DNA from: Winogradskyella sp. PC-19
Lineage (GTDB): Bacteria; Bacteroidota; Bacteroidia; Flavobacteriales; Flavobacteriaceae
Length of the DNA: 64,000 bases
Assembly (NCBI RefSeq): GCF_002163855.1
Contig: NZ_CP019332.1
Coordinates: forward strand, 1,157,145 to 1,221,144
Direction: 5' to 3'
The position numbers and the translations under genes were made by a program. Shown piece after piece: positions 1 through 8,351 of this stretch. The notes below the pieces were generated by a model, which worked only from the letters and a program-made list of their open reading frames with translations, was not told the origin of the DNA and searched no databases. The stretch's first letter is position 1; each line of letters opens with the position of its first letter.

Positions 1-525
1 GTGAATCATTGCAAAAACTGCGTAATTAATCATATCTTGATAGTTGGCGTCAATACCTTCACTCACAATTGTTTTGCCAGCATTATCTTCAATTTGTTTA
101 ACTCGTAATAATTTCTGTAAAATCAAATCTGTTAGGCTACTAACACGCATATCTCGCCATGCTTCGCCATAATCATGATTTTTATCCAACATTAGTTGTT
201 TTGTTATACCAATATTTTGGTCGTAAAGTTCAGTAGCTTCTTTAGTGTCCATATCTGGCTGTTCGACAACACCTTTTTCGAGTTGCACTAAAGCCATGAC
301 ACAGTAATTTATAATCCCGATAAACTCACTTACTTCTCCTTCATCTACCTTTCTAACATCGTTTTGTTGCAAACTACGTATACGCTGCGCTTTTATAAAG
401 ATTTGATCAGTTAAAGATGGTAATCTCAAAATTCGCCATGCACTTCCGTAATCACTCATTTTGTTTATAAATAAGCTTCGACATTTGGCAATTACCGCAT
501 CGTATTCTTTGGACGTATTAGACAT
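1..525 (-). CDS. DUF1599 protein (nucleotide modification associated domain 1), partial
   Basis: The gene reads from an ATG at 523-525 and leaves the window after 175 codons, so its stop is not seen. It has two similar halves. Residues 23-42 contain MSDYGSAWRILRLPSLTDQI and residues 115-134 contain KNHDYGEAWRDMRVSSLTDL. This duplicated DYGxAWR/SLTD pattern is the DUF1599 signature. Members are about 180 residues long, so only a few C-terminal residues should be missing. The biochemical role is not established. It is divergent from folP with a 95 bp gap, a neighbourhood I recall as common in flavobacteria. Confidence 0.85.
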   Translation of the reverse strand, partial: MSNTSKEYDAVIAKCRSLFINKMSDYGSAWRILRLPSLTDQIFIKAQRIRSLQQNDVRKVDEGEVSEFIGIINYCVMALVQLEKGVVEQPDMDTKEATELYDQNIGITKQLMLDKNHDYGEAWRDMRVSSLTDLILQKLLRVKQIEDNAGKTIVSEGIDANYQDMINYAVFAMIH

Positions 526-620
526 TCGTTTCCTATTATTTTTGCGTAAATTTCGCATAAATAAATCAGAAGTTCAAAGTTTTTGGAATTTGGTTTTTAA
601 CAATTGAAAATAAACGATTT

Positions 621-1448
621 ATGACAATCAATTGCAAAGGGCGACTTATAGATATATCACAACCTAAAGTCATGGGTGTTTTGAATGTTACACCAGATTC
701 GTTTTATGATGGCGGTAGCTATAAAGATAAAGCAGATATACTGAGACAAGTAGAAAAAATCTTGACTGAAGGTGCAACTTTTATTGATGTTGGTGGCTAC
801 AGTTCGCGTCCTGGTGCTGATTTTGTTTCTGAAGAAGAAGAGTCAAATCGTGTGCTACCTGTTATTGAATTAATATTAAAAGAATTTCCTGAAGCCTTAA
901 TCTCCATCGATACATTTAGAAGTCAAGTAGCCAAAAAATCTATTGAAACTGGTGCCGCATTGATTAATGATATTTCAGCAGGAAAACTAGACAACAAAAT
1001 GATTGAGACTGTTGGTAAACTTGGTGTACCATACATTATGATGCATATGCGAGGTAATCCAAAAACTATGCAACAACAAACTAATTACGAAGATTTAGTC
1101 AAAGATGTTATTAGTTATTTTGGTGAACGAATAGCAGAAGCCCATAAAGCAAAAATTAACGATATTATTATTGACCCAGGTTTTGGTTTCGCAAAAACAC
1201 TTGAACAAAATTTTAATCTGTTGAATAAAATGGACTTACTTAAAATAACAGACAAACCCATTTTAGCAGGTGTTTCCAGAAAATCAATGATTTACAAAAC
1301 TTTAAACGCAACAGCAAAAGAAGCTTTGAATGGCACAACTGCTCTGAATATGATGGCTTTAGAAAATGGTGCATCTATACTACGCGTACATGATGTCAAA
1401 GAAGCTATGGAATGTATAACACTGTTTAACAAACTAAAATCCAACTAA
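621..1448 (+). CDS. folP: Dihydropteroate synthase
   Basis: This cytoplasmic enzyme joins p-aminobenzoate to dihydropterin pyrophosphate in folate synthesis. The 275 residues form a TIM barrel of normal family length. Visible motifs are VMGVLNVTPDSFYDGG at 17-32, GYSSRPGA, SIDTFRSQVA, NDISAGK, MHMRGNPKTMQ, DPGFGFAKT and the C-terminal AGVSRKSMI. The ATG start fits the usual distance to the first motif. The next gene starts at the base after its stop, so the two are probably co-transcribed. The folate genes folE (21780) and folD (45739) lie elsewhere in the window. Confidence 0.97.
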   Translation: MTINCKGRLIDISQPKVMGVLNVTPDSFYDGGSYKDKADILRQVEKILTEGATFIDVGGYSSRPGADFVSEEEESNRVLPVIELILKEFPEALISIDTFRSQVAKKSIETGAALINDISAGKLDNKMIETVGKLGVPYIMMHMRGNPKTMQQQTNYEDLVKDVISYFGERIAEAHKAKINDIIIDPGFGFAKTLEQNFNLLNKMDLLKITDKPILAGVSRKSMIYKTLNATAKEALNGTTALNMMALENGASILRVHDVKEAMECITLFNKLKSN

Positions 1449-2108
1449 ATGCGGTATTTATCTTTTTTAATTATTCTTGTTTTATTTAGTTGTGATACTA
1501 AAAAAGTTATTCAACTTCCGGAAATTGAAAACACTGAAATAACTGAGGTTCTTGATGTTTCTCCAGCTTATATATTTTATGATGAAACTCAACCAGACTC
1601 CACATTATTCAATAGAAAAAATCTTATAAGTACTACCAATTGGTTGGTCAATGTAGACAAACGATTGACACTTAAACAAGCCATACCGCATATACAATAC
1701 CTGCAGAACAAACGCAAAAAGGCTAGTATGCATAAAAATGAAAATGCTAGAAACTACTTTACCTGTAATGATACTAGTATTGAAAATTTAGGATTTTTGG
1801 AGTTTACGGATGTCGCCTTTTATTTTGGAGACAACAACTTGCAATCTAAATATGAAAACATTGATTCTTGCTGGATAACTTTTGAAAGTTTAAATCTAGT
1901 TACTACATCTTCTTCTTTAGACTTTAATTTCGAGTTTTCGAAAAAAAACTTTACACATGCTTTAGAAATACTTAAACAAGAATGTGATGAATCATCCAAA
2001 ATCTTACTCTTTTTTAGTTCAAATATGAGTTATCAAGATTATATAAAAATAAAAAGTCAAGTAATCTCATTTGAAACTATTATATCAAATAATGAATTCT
2101 TTTATTAA
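1449..2108 (+). CDS. Putative lipoprotein of unknown function between folP and cdaA
   Basis: The ATG directly follows the folP stop (TAAATG), which suggests translational coupling. The protein is 219 residues. It opens with MRYLSFLIILVLFSC, a short lipoprotein signal with Cys15 as the likely lipidation site, so it is predicted to be membrane-anchored. The rest is polar, with no membrane segment or motif I recognise. A region near residues 60-90 (NWLVNVDKRLTLKQAIPHIQ) and two further cysteines near residues 107 and 142 are the only landmarks. cdaA follows after 36 bp, which makes an operon likely. Function is unknown. Confidence 0.75.
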   Translation: MRYLSFLIILVLFSCDTKKVIQLPEIENTEITEVLDVSPAYIFYDETQPDSTLFNRKNLISTTNWLVNVDKRLTLKQAIPHIQYLQNKRKKASMHKNENARNYFTCNDTSIENLGFLEFTDVAFYFGDNNLQSKYENIDSCWITFESLNLVTTSSSLDFNFEFSKKNFTHALEILKQECDESSKILLFFSSNMSYQDYIKIKSQVISFETIISNNEFFY

Positions 2109-2144
2109 ACCTAATTTGTTAAATTAGCACAAAACCACTAACCT

Positions 2145-2927
2145 TTGAGCGACATTAATCTTTTCGATTTTAGACTAATAGACTTTGTTGATGTCTTTCT
2201 GGTGGCTATTCTGCTCTATTATATTTACAAATTAGTTAGAGGTACTGTTGCTATAAACATCTTTATAGGTATACTTATTATTTACTTAGTTTGGGTAGTT
2301 ACTGATTACCTAAACATGCATCTACTCTATCGTATTGTCGATGGTTTCATGAAGGTTGGTATTATAGCCTTGATTGTGGTTTTTCAGCCAGAAATCAGAA
2401 AGTTTTTACTCATGGTTGGATCTACTAACCTGTCTGGTAAACGTCGTATTTTCAAAAACTTTAAATTTTTAAATAGCGATACAGAAACTACTAATGATGT
2501 CGAAGCTATAGTAAATGCTTGTGTAAAAATGGGAGCTTCAAACACTGGTGCTTTAATTGTTATTGAGCGTAACAATAATCTAGATTTTTTGACCAATACT
2601 GGTGATGAGATGAACATTACAGTATCACAACCCATCTTAGAAAGTATCTTTTTTAAAAATAGTCCGTTACACGATGGCGCTTTAATTATAGATAACAATA
2701 TTATAAAAGCAACACGAGTTATTTTACCTGTAAATAATGAAGTTACCATACCAAAACGTTTTGGTTTAAGACATCGTGCAGCATTAGGTATTACTGAAAA
2801 AACAGATGCTTTAGCATTAGTTGTAAGTGAAGAAACGGGTAGTATTTCTTATGTGAAAAATGCAGAGTTTGTGATGTACAAAACCAAAGAAGAATTGGTA
2901 GATAAGATTAAGAAAGATTTGATCTAA
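2145..2927 (+). CDS. cdaA: Diadenylate cyclase, c-di-AMP synthase (CdaA type)
   Basis: It condenses two ATP into the second messenger c-di-AMP at the inner membrane. The 260 residues begin with about three membrane helices (residues 12-82), followed by the DisA_N cyclase domain. The catalytic DGA is at 177-179 within LHDGALII and the RHR motif is at 209-211 within RHRAALG. The start is a TTG. There is no in-frame ATG ahead of the conserved first helix, and the following residues (SDINLFDFRLIDFVDV) resemble the normal N terminus of the family. Its stop overlaps the ATG of the first DUF3667 gene by one base, which suggests coupling. Confidence 0.95.
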   Translation: MSDINLFDFRLIDFVDVFLVAILLYYIYKLVRGTVAINIFIGILIIYLVWVVTDYLNMHLLYRIVDGFMKVGIIALIVVFQPEIRKFLLMVGSTNLSGKRRIFKNFKFLNSDTETTNDVEAIVNACVKMGASNTGALIVIERNNNLDFLTNTGDEMNITVSQPILESIFFKNSPLHDGALIIDNNIIKATRVILPVNNEVTIPKRFGLRHRAALGITEKTDALALVVSEETGSISYVKNAEFVMYKTKEELVDKIKKDLI

Positions 2928-3715
2928 TGGTTTGTAAAAATTGCAATAAACAACTCTTAGATACACAAAAATTCTGTGATGAATGTGGTGCTAAAGTCAT
3001 ACAAAACAGGCTTACTCCAAAAATTCTAACACAACAAATAAATGAAGAATTTATATCTATTGATAATAAATTTTTAAGAACGTTTATTGGTCTTTTCAAA
3101 AGACCAGAAAATGTTATTAATGGATACATTTATGGTACAAGAAAAAAATATATAAACGTGCTTCAGTATTTTGCAATTGGTTTGACATTAGCAGGAATTC
3201 AGTTTTATATAATGAAAACGTTTTTTATCGAACAATTAGAAAACCCTTTTCAATTCACTGGAGAATTAAAAGAAAGTAATGAATCTACCCAAAAAACTAT
3301 AGAAAGATTCATTGGAGATGGTGGGAATTTTCAAAGCTTAACCTATATATTAAGTGTCCCTTTTTCTGCGGTTGGCACATGGTTAACCTATAAATTTACT
3401 GGCTTCAAAAAATTTAATTTCACTGAACATGTCGTAATTAACCTCTACTATTCTGCACAAGTCATTATTACCTCATCCATTCTTTATATTATAGCAAGTG
3501 CTGTAGGTATTAATTTTTTAGTTTCTTCTATACTTATATCTCTTATTATATTTTTTTACCAAGCTTATGTTTTTAAAAGAGTAACAAATCATAGTAGTTT
3601 AGAATCTATTGCACGAATCATAGTTTCTTATTTTGTCGTTGGTATTCAAGTTATAATACTTTTAATGATTTTCTTTTTAGTTGCCATTATACTAAAAACT
3701 ACTAATATTATTTAA
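2927..3715 (+). CDS. DUF3667-type zinc-ribbon membrane protein, copy 1
   Basis: The 262 residues start with a short zinc ribbon, CKNCNKQ...CDECG, with cysteines at 3, 6, 17 and 20. A conserved stretch follows with FLRTFIGLFKRPENVINGYI. The rest is several hydrophobic helices (about 80-100, 145-165, 175-215, 230-258). This layout matches DUF3667, a flavobacterial membrane family of unknown role. The ATG overlaps the last base of the cdaA stop, and a paralogue follows 2 bp later. The chain folP - lipoprotein - cdaA - DUF3667 x2 looks like one transcription unit, but no c-di-AMP link is shown. Confidence 0.85.
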   Translation: MVCKNCNKQLLDTQKFCDECGAKVIQNRLTPKILTQQINEEFISIDNKFLRTFIGLFKRPENVINGYIYGTRKKYINVLQYFAIGLTLAGIQFYIMKTFFIEQLENPFQFTGELKESNESTQKTIERFIGDGGNFQSLTYILSVPFSAVGTWLTYKFTGFKKFNFTEHVVINLYYSAQVIITSSILYIIASAVGINFLVSSILISLIIFFYQAYVFKRVTNHSSLESIARIIVSYFVVGIQVIILLMIFFLVAIILKTTNII

Positions 3716-3717
3716 TA

Positions 3718-4551
3718 ATGAATTGTAAAAACTGTAAAACAGAATTAAGCATTGATAGTAGCTACTGTAATACTTGTGGTGGTCGTGTGGTGCGAAATAG
3801 ATTGACTTTCAGAAATTTATTTGAACACATCACTGAGACTTTTTTCAATTTTGACAATAAACTATTAAGAACATTTATCGATTTATTTACAAAACCAGAA
3901 CGTGTTATAGCTGGTTATATCTCTGGAGTTAGAAGACAATACGTTAACCCAATAAGCTACTTGGCATTAGTATTAACTATTGGTGGATTATATATAATTA
4001 TTCTCAATAAGTTTTTCCCAGATGCATTGGCAGGAATGTCAAATCCCTATGGAGTAAAAGGTCAGGAGGAAGCAGTTAAGAACAGTATGTCTATAATGAG
4101 TGAATATTACTCTATAGTTATGGTACTTTTTGTCCCTGTTTATGCTTTATTTTCCAGATTAGTTTTTATCAATAGAAAAGAATATAACTATACTGAGCAT
4201 ATTGTAATGGCAATGTACATTATTGCCCAATATTCTTTAATAAGTTCAATTTTGAATATTGTATGTTTAGTTTGTGGCATAAATGCTACAATACTTGGCT
4301 TGTTTTCAATCTTTTTCCAGGTTGGTTTTTTCGCATATTGTTACAAGCGTATCTACAAGATATCTGCAGCAGGTATGATTTTAAGAACATTATTCTTTTT
4401 AGGCATATTAGCTGTGATAATGGTATTACTTATAATCGCTGGTGTTGTTTTTGCTATGATTTTTAAAGATAATCCAGCAGTTATTGAGTTTATGGAATCT
4501 CAAAAAGCCATATACGAGAGTCAACTTCCTGTAAAAGACTCTATCAATTAG
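3718..4551 (+). CDS. DUF3667-type zinc-ribbon membrane protein, copy 2
   Basis: This 277-residue protein is a clear paralogue of its upstream neighbour. It has the same CKNCKTE...CNTCGGRV zinc ribbon at residues 3-22, the conserved LLRTFIDLFTKPERVIAGYI stretch, and the same run of membrane helices. The two copies have diverged widely in the helices, so the duplication is not recent. Its C terminus adds a polar tail of about 25 residues. The stop codon overlaps the stop of the convergent ABC exporter gene, with no terminator between them. Function is unknown. Confidence 0.85.
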   Translation: MNCKNCKTELSIDSSYCNTCGGRVVRNRLTFRNLFEHITETFFNFDNKLLRTFIDLFTKPERVIAGYISGVRRQYVNPISYLALVLTIGGLYIIILNKFFPDALAGMSNPYGVKGQEEAVKNSMSIMSEYYSIVMVLFVPVYALFSRLVFINRKEYNYTEHIVMAMYIIAQYSLISSILNIVCLVCGINATILGLFSIFFQVGFFAYCYKRIYKISAAGMILRTLFFLGILAVIMVLLIIAGVVFAMIFKDNPAVIEFMESQKAIYESQLPVKDSIN

Positions 4552-6317
4552 ACAACTTCTGCCTTCAAAAATTGTACTTCATAAAGATTACGGTAATACC
4601 CATCTTCTTTTTCAAGAAGTGTTTTGTGATTACCAATTTCGACAATTTGCCCAGCATCCATAACTATAATTTTGTCTGCTTGCTGAATAGTTGCTAAACG
4701 ATGTGCAATAATTATAGATGTTCGACCTTCTGTTATTTTATCGGTTGCATCTTGCATCAATTGCTCAGAATACGAATCTACAGAAGAAGTTGCTTCGTCT
4801 AAAATAAGAATACTAGGATTGGTCATATAAGCTCGTAAAAACGAAATTAATTGACGTTGCCCTGATGATAACATCACACCACGTTCCTTTACATTATAGT
4901 GATAGCCATTTGGTAGACCAGAAATAAAATCATGAATACCAATAGCTTTTGCTGCAGCAATAACGTCTGCTTCTGATATATTAGGATTATTTAGTGTAAT
5001 ATTATTTAGAATAGTATCTGCAAATAGAAAAACGTCTTGTAGAACAACAGCAATTTGTTCTCTTAATGAGTTTAAAGAAAACTTTTCAATATTAGTTCCA
5101 TCTACAGCAATTTCACCAGAATCTATATCATAAAAACGATTTAGTAAGTTAATGATAGTAGATTTTCCTGCACCAGTGGCACCAACAATCGCTATTGTTT
5201 CTCCAGAATTTACATCTAGCGATACGCTTTTAAGCACCTCTTCGCCTTTGACATAAGAAAAACGAACATCTTTAAACGACAAATCACCCTTAAAATGTGC
5301 TGCTTCTAATTGCCCTTTATCATTAATTTGAGACTCAGTATCCAAAACTTTAAATACACGATCCGCGGCTACCATACCCATTTGAAGCGTATTAAACTTA
5401 TTTGCGATTTGATTTAATGGTCTAAATAACATCGGAATAAACATCGTAAAGGAAACGAGTTGTCCAAGTGTTGTTATTGAGTTCTCTCCAATTATATTAT
5501 AACCACCAACAAGTATAATAGTAGCTAAAGTTACAGAGGATAAAAATTCGGCTATTGGAAAGAAAATAGAGTTATACCAAACGGTTTTTAACCATCCTTT
5601 TTTGTGACGCTCGTTAATTTTTGTAAAGTTTTTGTATTCAGTCTTTTCTCTAGTAAAAAGCTGAAGAATCTTCATACCAGTAACGCGTTCTTGTACAAAA
5701 GAATTAAGGTTAGAGACTTCGGTACGCACATCTTCGAATGCACGCTTCATATAACGCTGAAAGATTTTAGTAGCAAAAACTATTAGTGGTAAGGTTACAA
5801 AAACAATCAAACTCAACTTAGCATTAATGTAAAGCATTACGCCTGCTACGACAACCATTTTTAGTATATCACTAAAAATCATAAATAAGCCTTGCCCAAA
5901 AATATCGGCAATACGCTCCATGTCAGTTACAGCTCTTGTTATCAAAACACCTACCGAAGACTTATCATAGTAAGTCATTTTAAATTTAAGCATATGCTTA
6001 AATAACTTTACTCTAATATCTTTTACAACAGATTGACCCAACCAACTAGCATAATAAATAAAAAGTAATTGACACACTACCTCTAATACCAAAAGGGTAA
6101 TCATTATCATTACGTAAAACATAAAACCATCATACACTCTTGGTGTTATGTTTACATCAATAGCTTCTTTTAAAACATATGGTCGTGCGGCACCAAAAAC
6201 AGCTAATCCTATGACACAGATTAAAGACAAAATAAATACCAAACGATATGGTTTTATATAACCTATTAAGCGTTTAAATAAACTAATGTCAAATATTTTT
6301 TTTTGGTTTTCTGCCAT
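4548..6317 (-). CDS. ABC exporter, fused membrane and ATPase half-transporter (MsbA-like)
   Basis: The 589-residue half transporter should work as a homodimer or heterodimer in the inner membrane. The N-terminal part (about 20-310) has six hydrophobic helices typical of the type IV ABC fold. The ATPase part carries Walker A GATGAGKST, a Q-loop in VLQDVFLF, the signature LSSGQRQ, Walker B ILILDEATSSVD and the H-loop AHRLATI. Substrate cannot be read from sequence; lipid, peptide or drug export are all possible. The gene lies 23 bp downstream of truA on the same strand and is likely co-transcribed with it. Confidence 0.92.
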   Translation of the reverse strand: MAENQKKIFDISLFKRLIGYIKPYRLVFILSLICVIGLAVFGAARPYVLKEAIDVNITPRVYDGFMFYVMIMITLLVLEVVCQLLFIYYASWLGQSVVKDIRVKLFKHMLKFKMTYYDKSSVGVLITRAVTDMERIADIFGQGLFMIFSDILKMVVVAGVMLYINAKLSLIVFVTLPLIVFATKIFQRYMKRAFEDVRTEVSNLNSFVQERVTGMKILQLFTREKTEYKNFTKINERHKKGWLKTVWYNSIFFPIAEFLSSVTLATIILVGGYNIIGENSITTLGQLVSFTMFIPMLFRPLNQIANKFNTLQMGMVAADRVFKVLDTESQINDKGQLEAAHFKGDLSFKDVRFSYVKGEEVLKSVSLDVNSGETIAIVGATGAGKSTIINLLNRFYDIDSGEIAVDGTNIEKFSLNSLREQIAVVLQDVFLFADTILNNITLNNPNISEADVIAAAKAIGIHDFISGLPNGYHYNVKERGVMLSSGQRQLISFLRAYMTNPSILILDEATSSVDSYSEQLMQDATDKITEGRTSIIIAHRLATIQQADKIIVMDAGQIVEIGNHKTLLEKEDGYYRNLYEVQFLKAEVV

Positions 6318-6340
6318 TTATGCTGAATTTATTTCAGTAT

Positions 6341-7093
6341 CTATTTATTATTTGCTTGTATGGATTCAGGATATAAAACTTCAGTCAAATATAAGCCTTT
6401 TGCAGGCACTGAAAATCCAGCTTCACTCCTATCTTTTGATGCTATAATACGATGCATATCTTCAACTTTTGCTTTCCCCAAACCAATAGTAACTAATGTA
6501 CCTACAATAGCTCTAACCATATTTCGTAAAAAGCGATCTGCACTTATAGTAAAAATCAACATATCATTGTCTTGTTTCCACTGCGCATATTCAATCTTAC
6601 AATTATAAGTCTTAACATCAGTATTACTTTTTGAAAAACACTGAAAATCCTGATACTCCAATAAGATATCAGCTGCTTCATTCATTTTTTGTACATCTAA
6701 ATTCTGATGCATATAATGTGAATAATCAAATAGAAAGACGTTTTTCTTCAAACTAATTTTGTAATCATAGCTACGCTTTACAGCATGAAAACGCGTATGT
6801 GCATCGTCATTAACTCTAAAAATAGATTGAATGGCTATATCCTTTGGTAAAAATGAGTTAAGCTTAAATGTTAGATTTTGAGTATCAATAATTTTATCTA
6901 CATCAAAATGTGCGAACATCTGAGATGCATGAACACCTGTGTCGGTACGACCTGCACCTGTGATACTCACCTGAATATTCAATACTATTGATAGCGCCTC
7001 TTGAATAGTCTCTTGAACCGTGACTGCATTAGGCTGAATCTGCCAACCATGATAAGCACCTCCATTATATGACAATTGAATAAAATACCTCAA
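6341..7093 (-). CDS. truA: tRNA pseudouridine(38-40) synthase
   Basis: TruA converts uridines 38-40 in the tRNA anticodon arm to pseudouridine in the cytoplasm. The 250-residue length is normal. The catalytic Asp lies in GAGRTDTGVHA (about residues 47-57), the near N-terminal YNGGAYHGWQIQP is typical, and FLRNMVRAIVGTL is the conserved C-terminal motif. A TATCTTTG -7 element lies 29 bp upstream of the ATG. The ABC exporter gene follows in the same direction. Confidence 0.95.
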   Translation of the reverse strand: MRYFIQLSYNGGAYHGWQIQPNAVTVQETIQEALSIVLNIQVSITGAGRTDTGVHASQMFAHFDVDKIIDTQNLTFKLNSFLPKDIAIQSIFRVNDDAHTRFHAVKRSYDYKISLKKNVFLFDYSHYMHQNLDVQKMNEAADILLEYQDFQCFSKSNTDVKTYNCKIEYAQWKQDNDMLIFTISADRFLRNMVRAIVGTLVTIGLGKAKVEDMHRIIASKDRSEAGFSVPAKGLYLTEVLYPESIQANNK

Positions 7094-7121
7094 AAACCTT
7101 TATTTTTGCTTTTAAAAGCAA

Positions 7122-7129
7122 CAAAGATA
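7122..7129 (-). promoter_or_regulatory. Predicted -7 promoter element of truA
   Basis: On the minus strand this reads TATCTTTG, an exact match to the Bacteroidetes/Flavobacterium -7 consensus TAnnTTTG. It ends 29 bp before the truA start. No TTG -33 element is visible at the expected 17-23 bp distance. Confidence 0.5.
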
Positions 7130-7173
7130 ACTGTTTTTACTGCTAAAGAAATACTAAAAATTAAAGATAAGAT

Positions 7174-7668
7174 TTGAAAAGAATTCTACTTCTATCAGAC
7201 ACACATAGTCATATTGATAAGAAAATTCTAAAATATGTACAGCAAGCTGATGAAGTCTGGCATGCAGGAGATATCGGAGATTTAAAAGTGACAGATGCCA
7301 TTAAAGAATTAAGACCACTCAGAGCCGTTTATGGTAATATTGACGACGCAAAGGCTAGAGCAGAATATCCCGAACACAGTCGTTTTATGTGTGAGGACGT
7401 AGACGTGTGGATAACTCATATAGGTGGTTACCCTCCAAATTATAATATTAGAGTAAGAGAAGAGTTACTCCTAAATCCTCCACGACTTTTTATTTGCGGG
7501 CATTCTCATATTCTAAAAGTAATGCCAGATAAAAAACTTAATCTATTACACATGAATCCTGGAGCTGCTGGAACACATGGATTTCATAAAGTTAGAACCA
7601 TGCTTAGATTTACTATTGACGGTAAAAAGATTGATAATCTTGAAGTCATTGAATTTCCAAGAAAATAA
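7174..7668 (+). CDS. Metallophosphoesterase, YfcE/MJ0936 type
   Basis: The 164-residue cytoplasmic hydrolase has the family metal-binding motifs. These are SDTHSH at residues 8-13, HAGDIGD near 31-37, GNIDD near 55-59, ITHIGGYPP near 80-88 and CGHSHI near 111-116. Relatives hydrolyse phosphodiesters in vitro, and the native substrate is unknown. The start is a TTG at 7174; there is no ATG near the conserved KRILLLSDTHS beginning. A strong hairpin terminator follows the stop at once. The gene is transcribed divergently from truA. Confidence 0.9.
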   Translation: MKRILLLSDTHSHIDKKILKYVQQADEVWHAGDIGDLKVTDAIKELRPLRAVYGNIDDAKARAEYPEHSRFMCEDVDVWITHIGGYPPNYNIRVREELLLNPPRLFICGHSHILKVMPDKKLNLLHMNPGAAGTHGFHKVRTMLRFTIDGKKIDNLEVIEFPRK

Positions 7669-7697
7669 AAACCTCGAAGTTTTCACTTCGAGGTTTT
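7668..7697. terminator. Bidirectional intrinsic terminator
   Basis: A 13-bp perfect stem (7668-7680 with 7685-7697, core ACCTCGAAGT/ACTTCGAGGT) encloses a TTTC loop. It has A's on the left and T's on the right, so it can stop transcripts from the phosphoesterase gene and from the convergent DUF4293 gene. Confidence 0.88.
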
Positions 7698-7727
7698 TCG
7701 CACTAATACTACTAAGATTTTAGGTGT

Positions 7728-8138
7728 TTATCGTAATCTATCTACAGATTTTACAAGATCCTCGTCCTTTTTTATTGCCTTATTTGCTAAGACTAAAAAC
7801 ACGATAGAAAAAATAGGAAGAATCATCCCAATACCTTTCTCAGAAACCAAAGTTTCTCCAGATAAACTTAGAGACTGATACACGAACACTCCTAGTAAAA
7901 TAAAGTTTAATATTATATTAAGTCGTCCCAAAACAAATTGAGACTTTCTATTTTTAAAACTAAATATCGATATCAAAGATAACAATGCAGAACCTAAAAA
8001 CAAGCCTAAATACAAGTAGTTATCTTTGGCAAACACAAGTCCCTGATTTATATCTGTATACAAATCAAATACAAAAATCAAACCTGCCGAAATCCCAAAA
8101 GCAATTAGTAAATAGAGAGTTTGTATACGTTGAATCAT
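7728..8138 (-). CDS. DUF4293 four-helix membrane protein
   Basis: The 136-residue protein starts MIQRIQTLYLLIAFG and has four hydrophobic segments at about 8-26, 40-60, 68-88 and 103-120, with a short charged tail (DEDLVKSVDRLR). The MIQRIQTLYLL start and helix pattern fit DUF4293, a small inner-membrane family that I recall lying next to rho in Bacteroidetes, as here. Its role is unknown. A TAATTTTG -7 element is 22 bp upstream. Confidence 0.85.
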   Translation of the reverse strand: MIQRIQTLYLLIAFGISAGLIFVFDLYTDINQGLVFAKDNYLYLGLFLGSALLSLISIFSFKNRKSQFVLGRLNIILNFILLGVFVYQSLSLSGETLVSEKGIGMILPIFSIVFLVLANKAIKKDEDLVKSVDRLR

Positions 8139-8160
8139 TGTTATTCTTATAATTAAAGCA

Positions 8161-8168
8161 CAAAATTA
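8161..8168 (-). promoter_or_regulatory. Predicted -7 promoter element of the DUF4293 gene
   Basis: The minus strand reads TAATTTTG, matching TAnnTTTG, 22 bp before the start codon. No clear -33 TTG is seen. Confidence 0.45.
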
Positions 8169-8225
8169 GCAGTTTATTTTTAAATGATATACCTAATTTT
8201 AAATAAAAATTGTATTATTGCAGTA

Positions 8226-8256
8226 GTGCTTTAGCAATCAAATTGTTGCAAAGCAC
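8226..8256 (+). promoter_or_regulatory. Hairpin in the rho leader
   Basis: GTGCTTT (8226-8232) pairs with AAAGCAC (8250-8256), and GCAA pairs with TTGC inside the same stem after a one-base bulge. It lies about 95 bp before the rho ATG, just after a weak -7-like TATTATTG (8213-8220). It could be a 5' UTR structure of rho, but neither transcription start nor function is shown. Confidence 0.35.
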
Positions 8257-8351
8257 CTCTTCCGATTTAATTTCTCATTTTCTTTTATTGTATTTCATTA
8301 GAAAATTTTAAATAATCAAACCCATTATTATAATTCTATACACTCATATTA

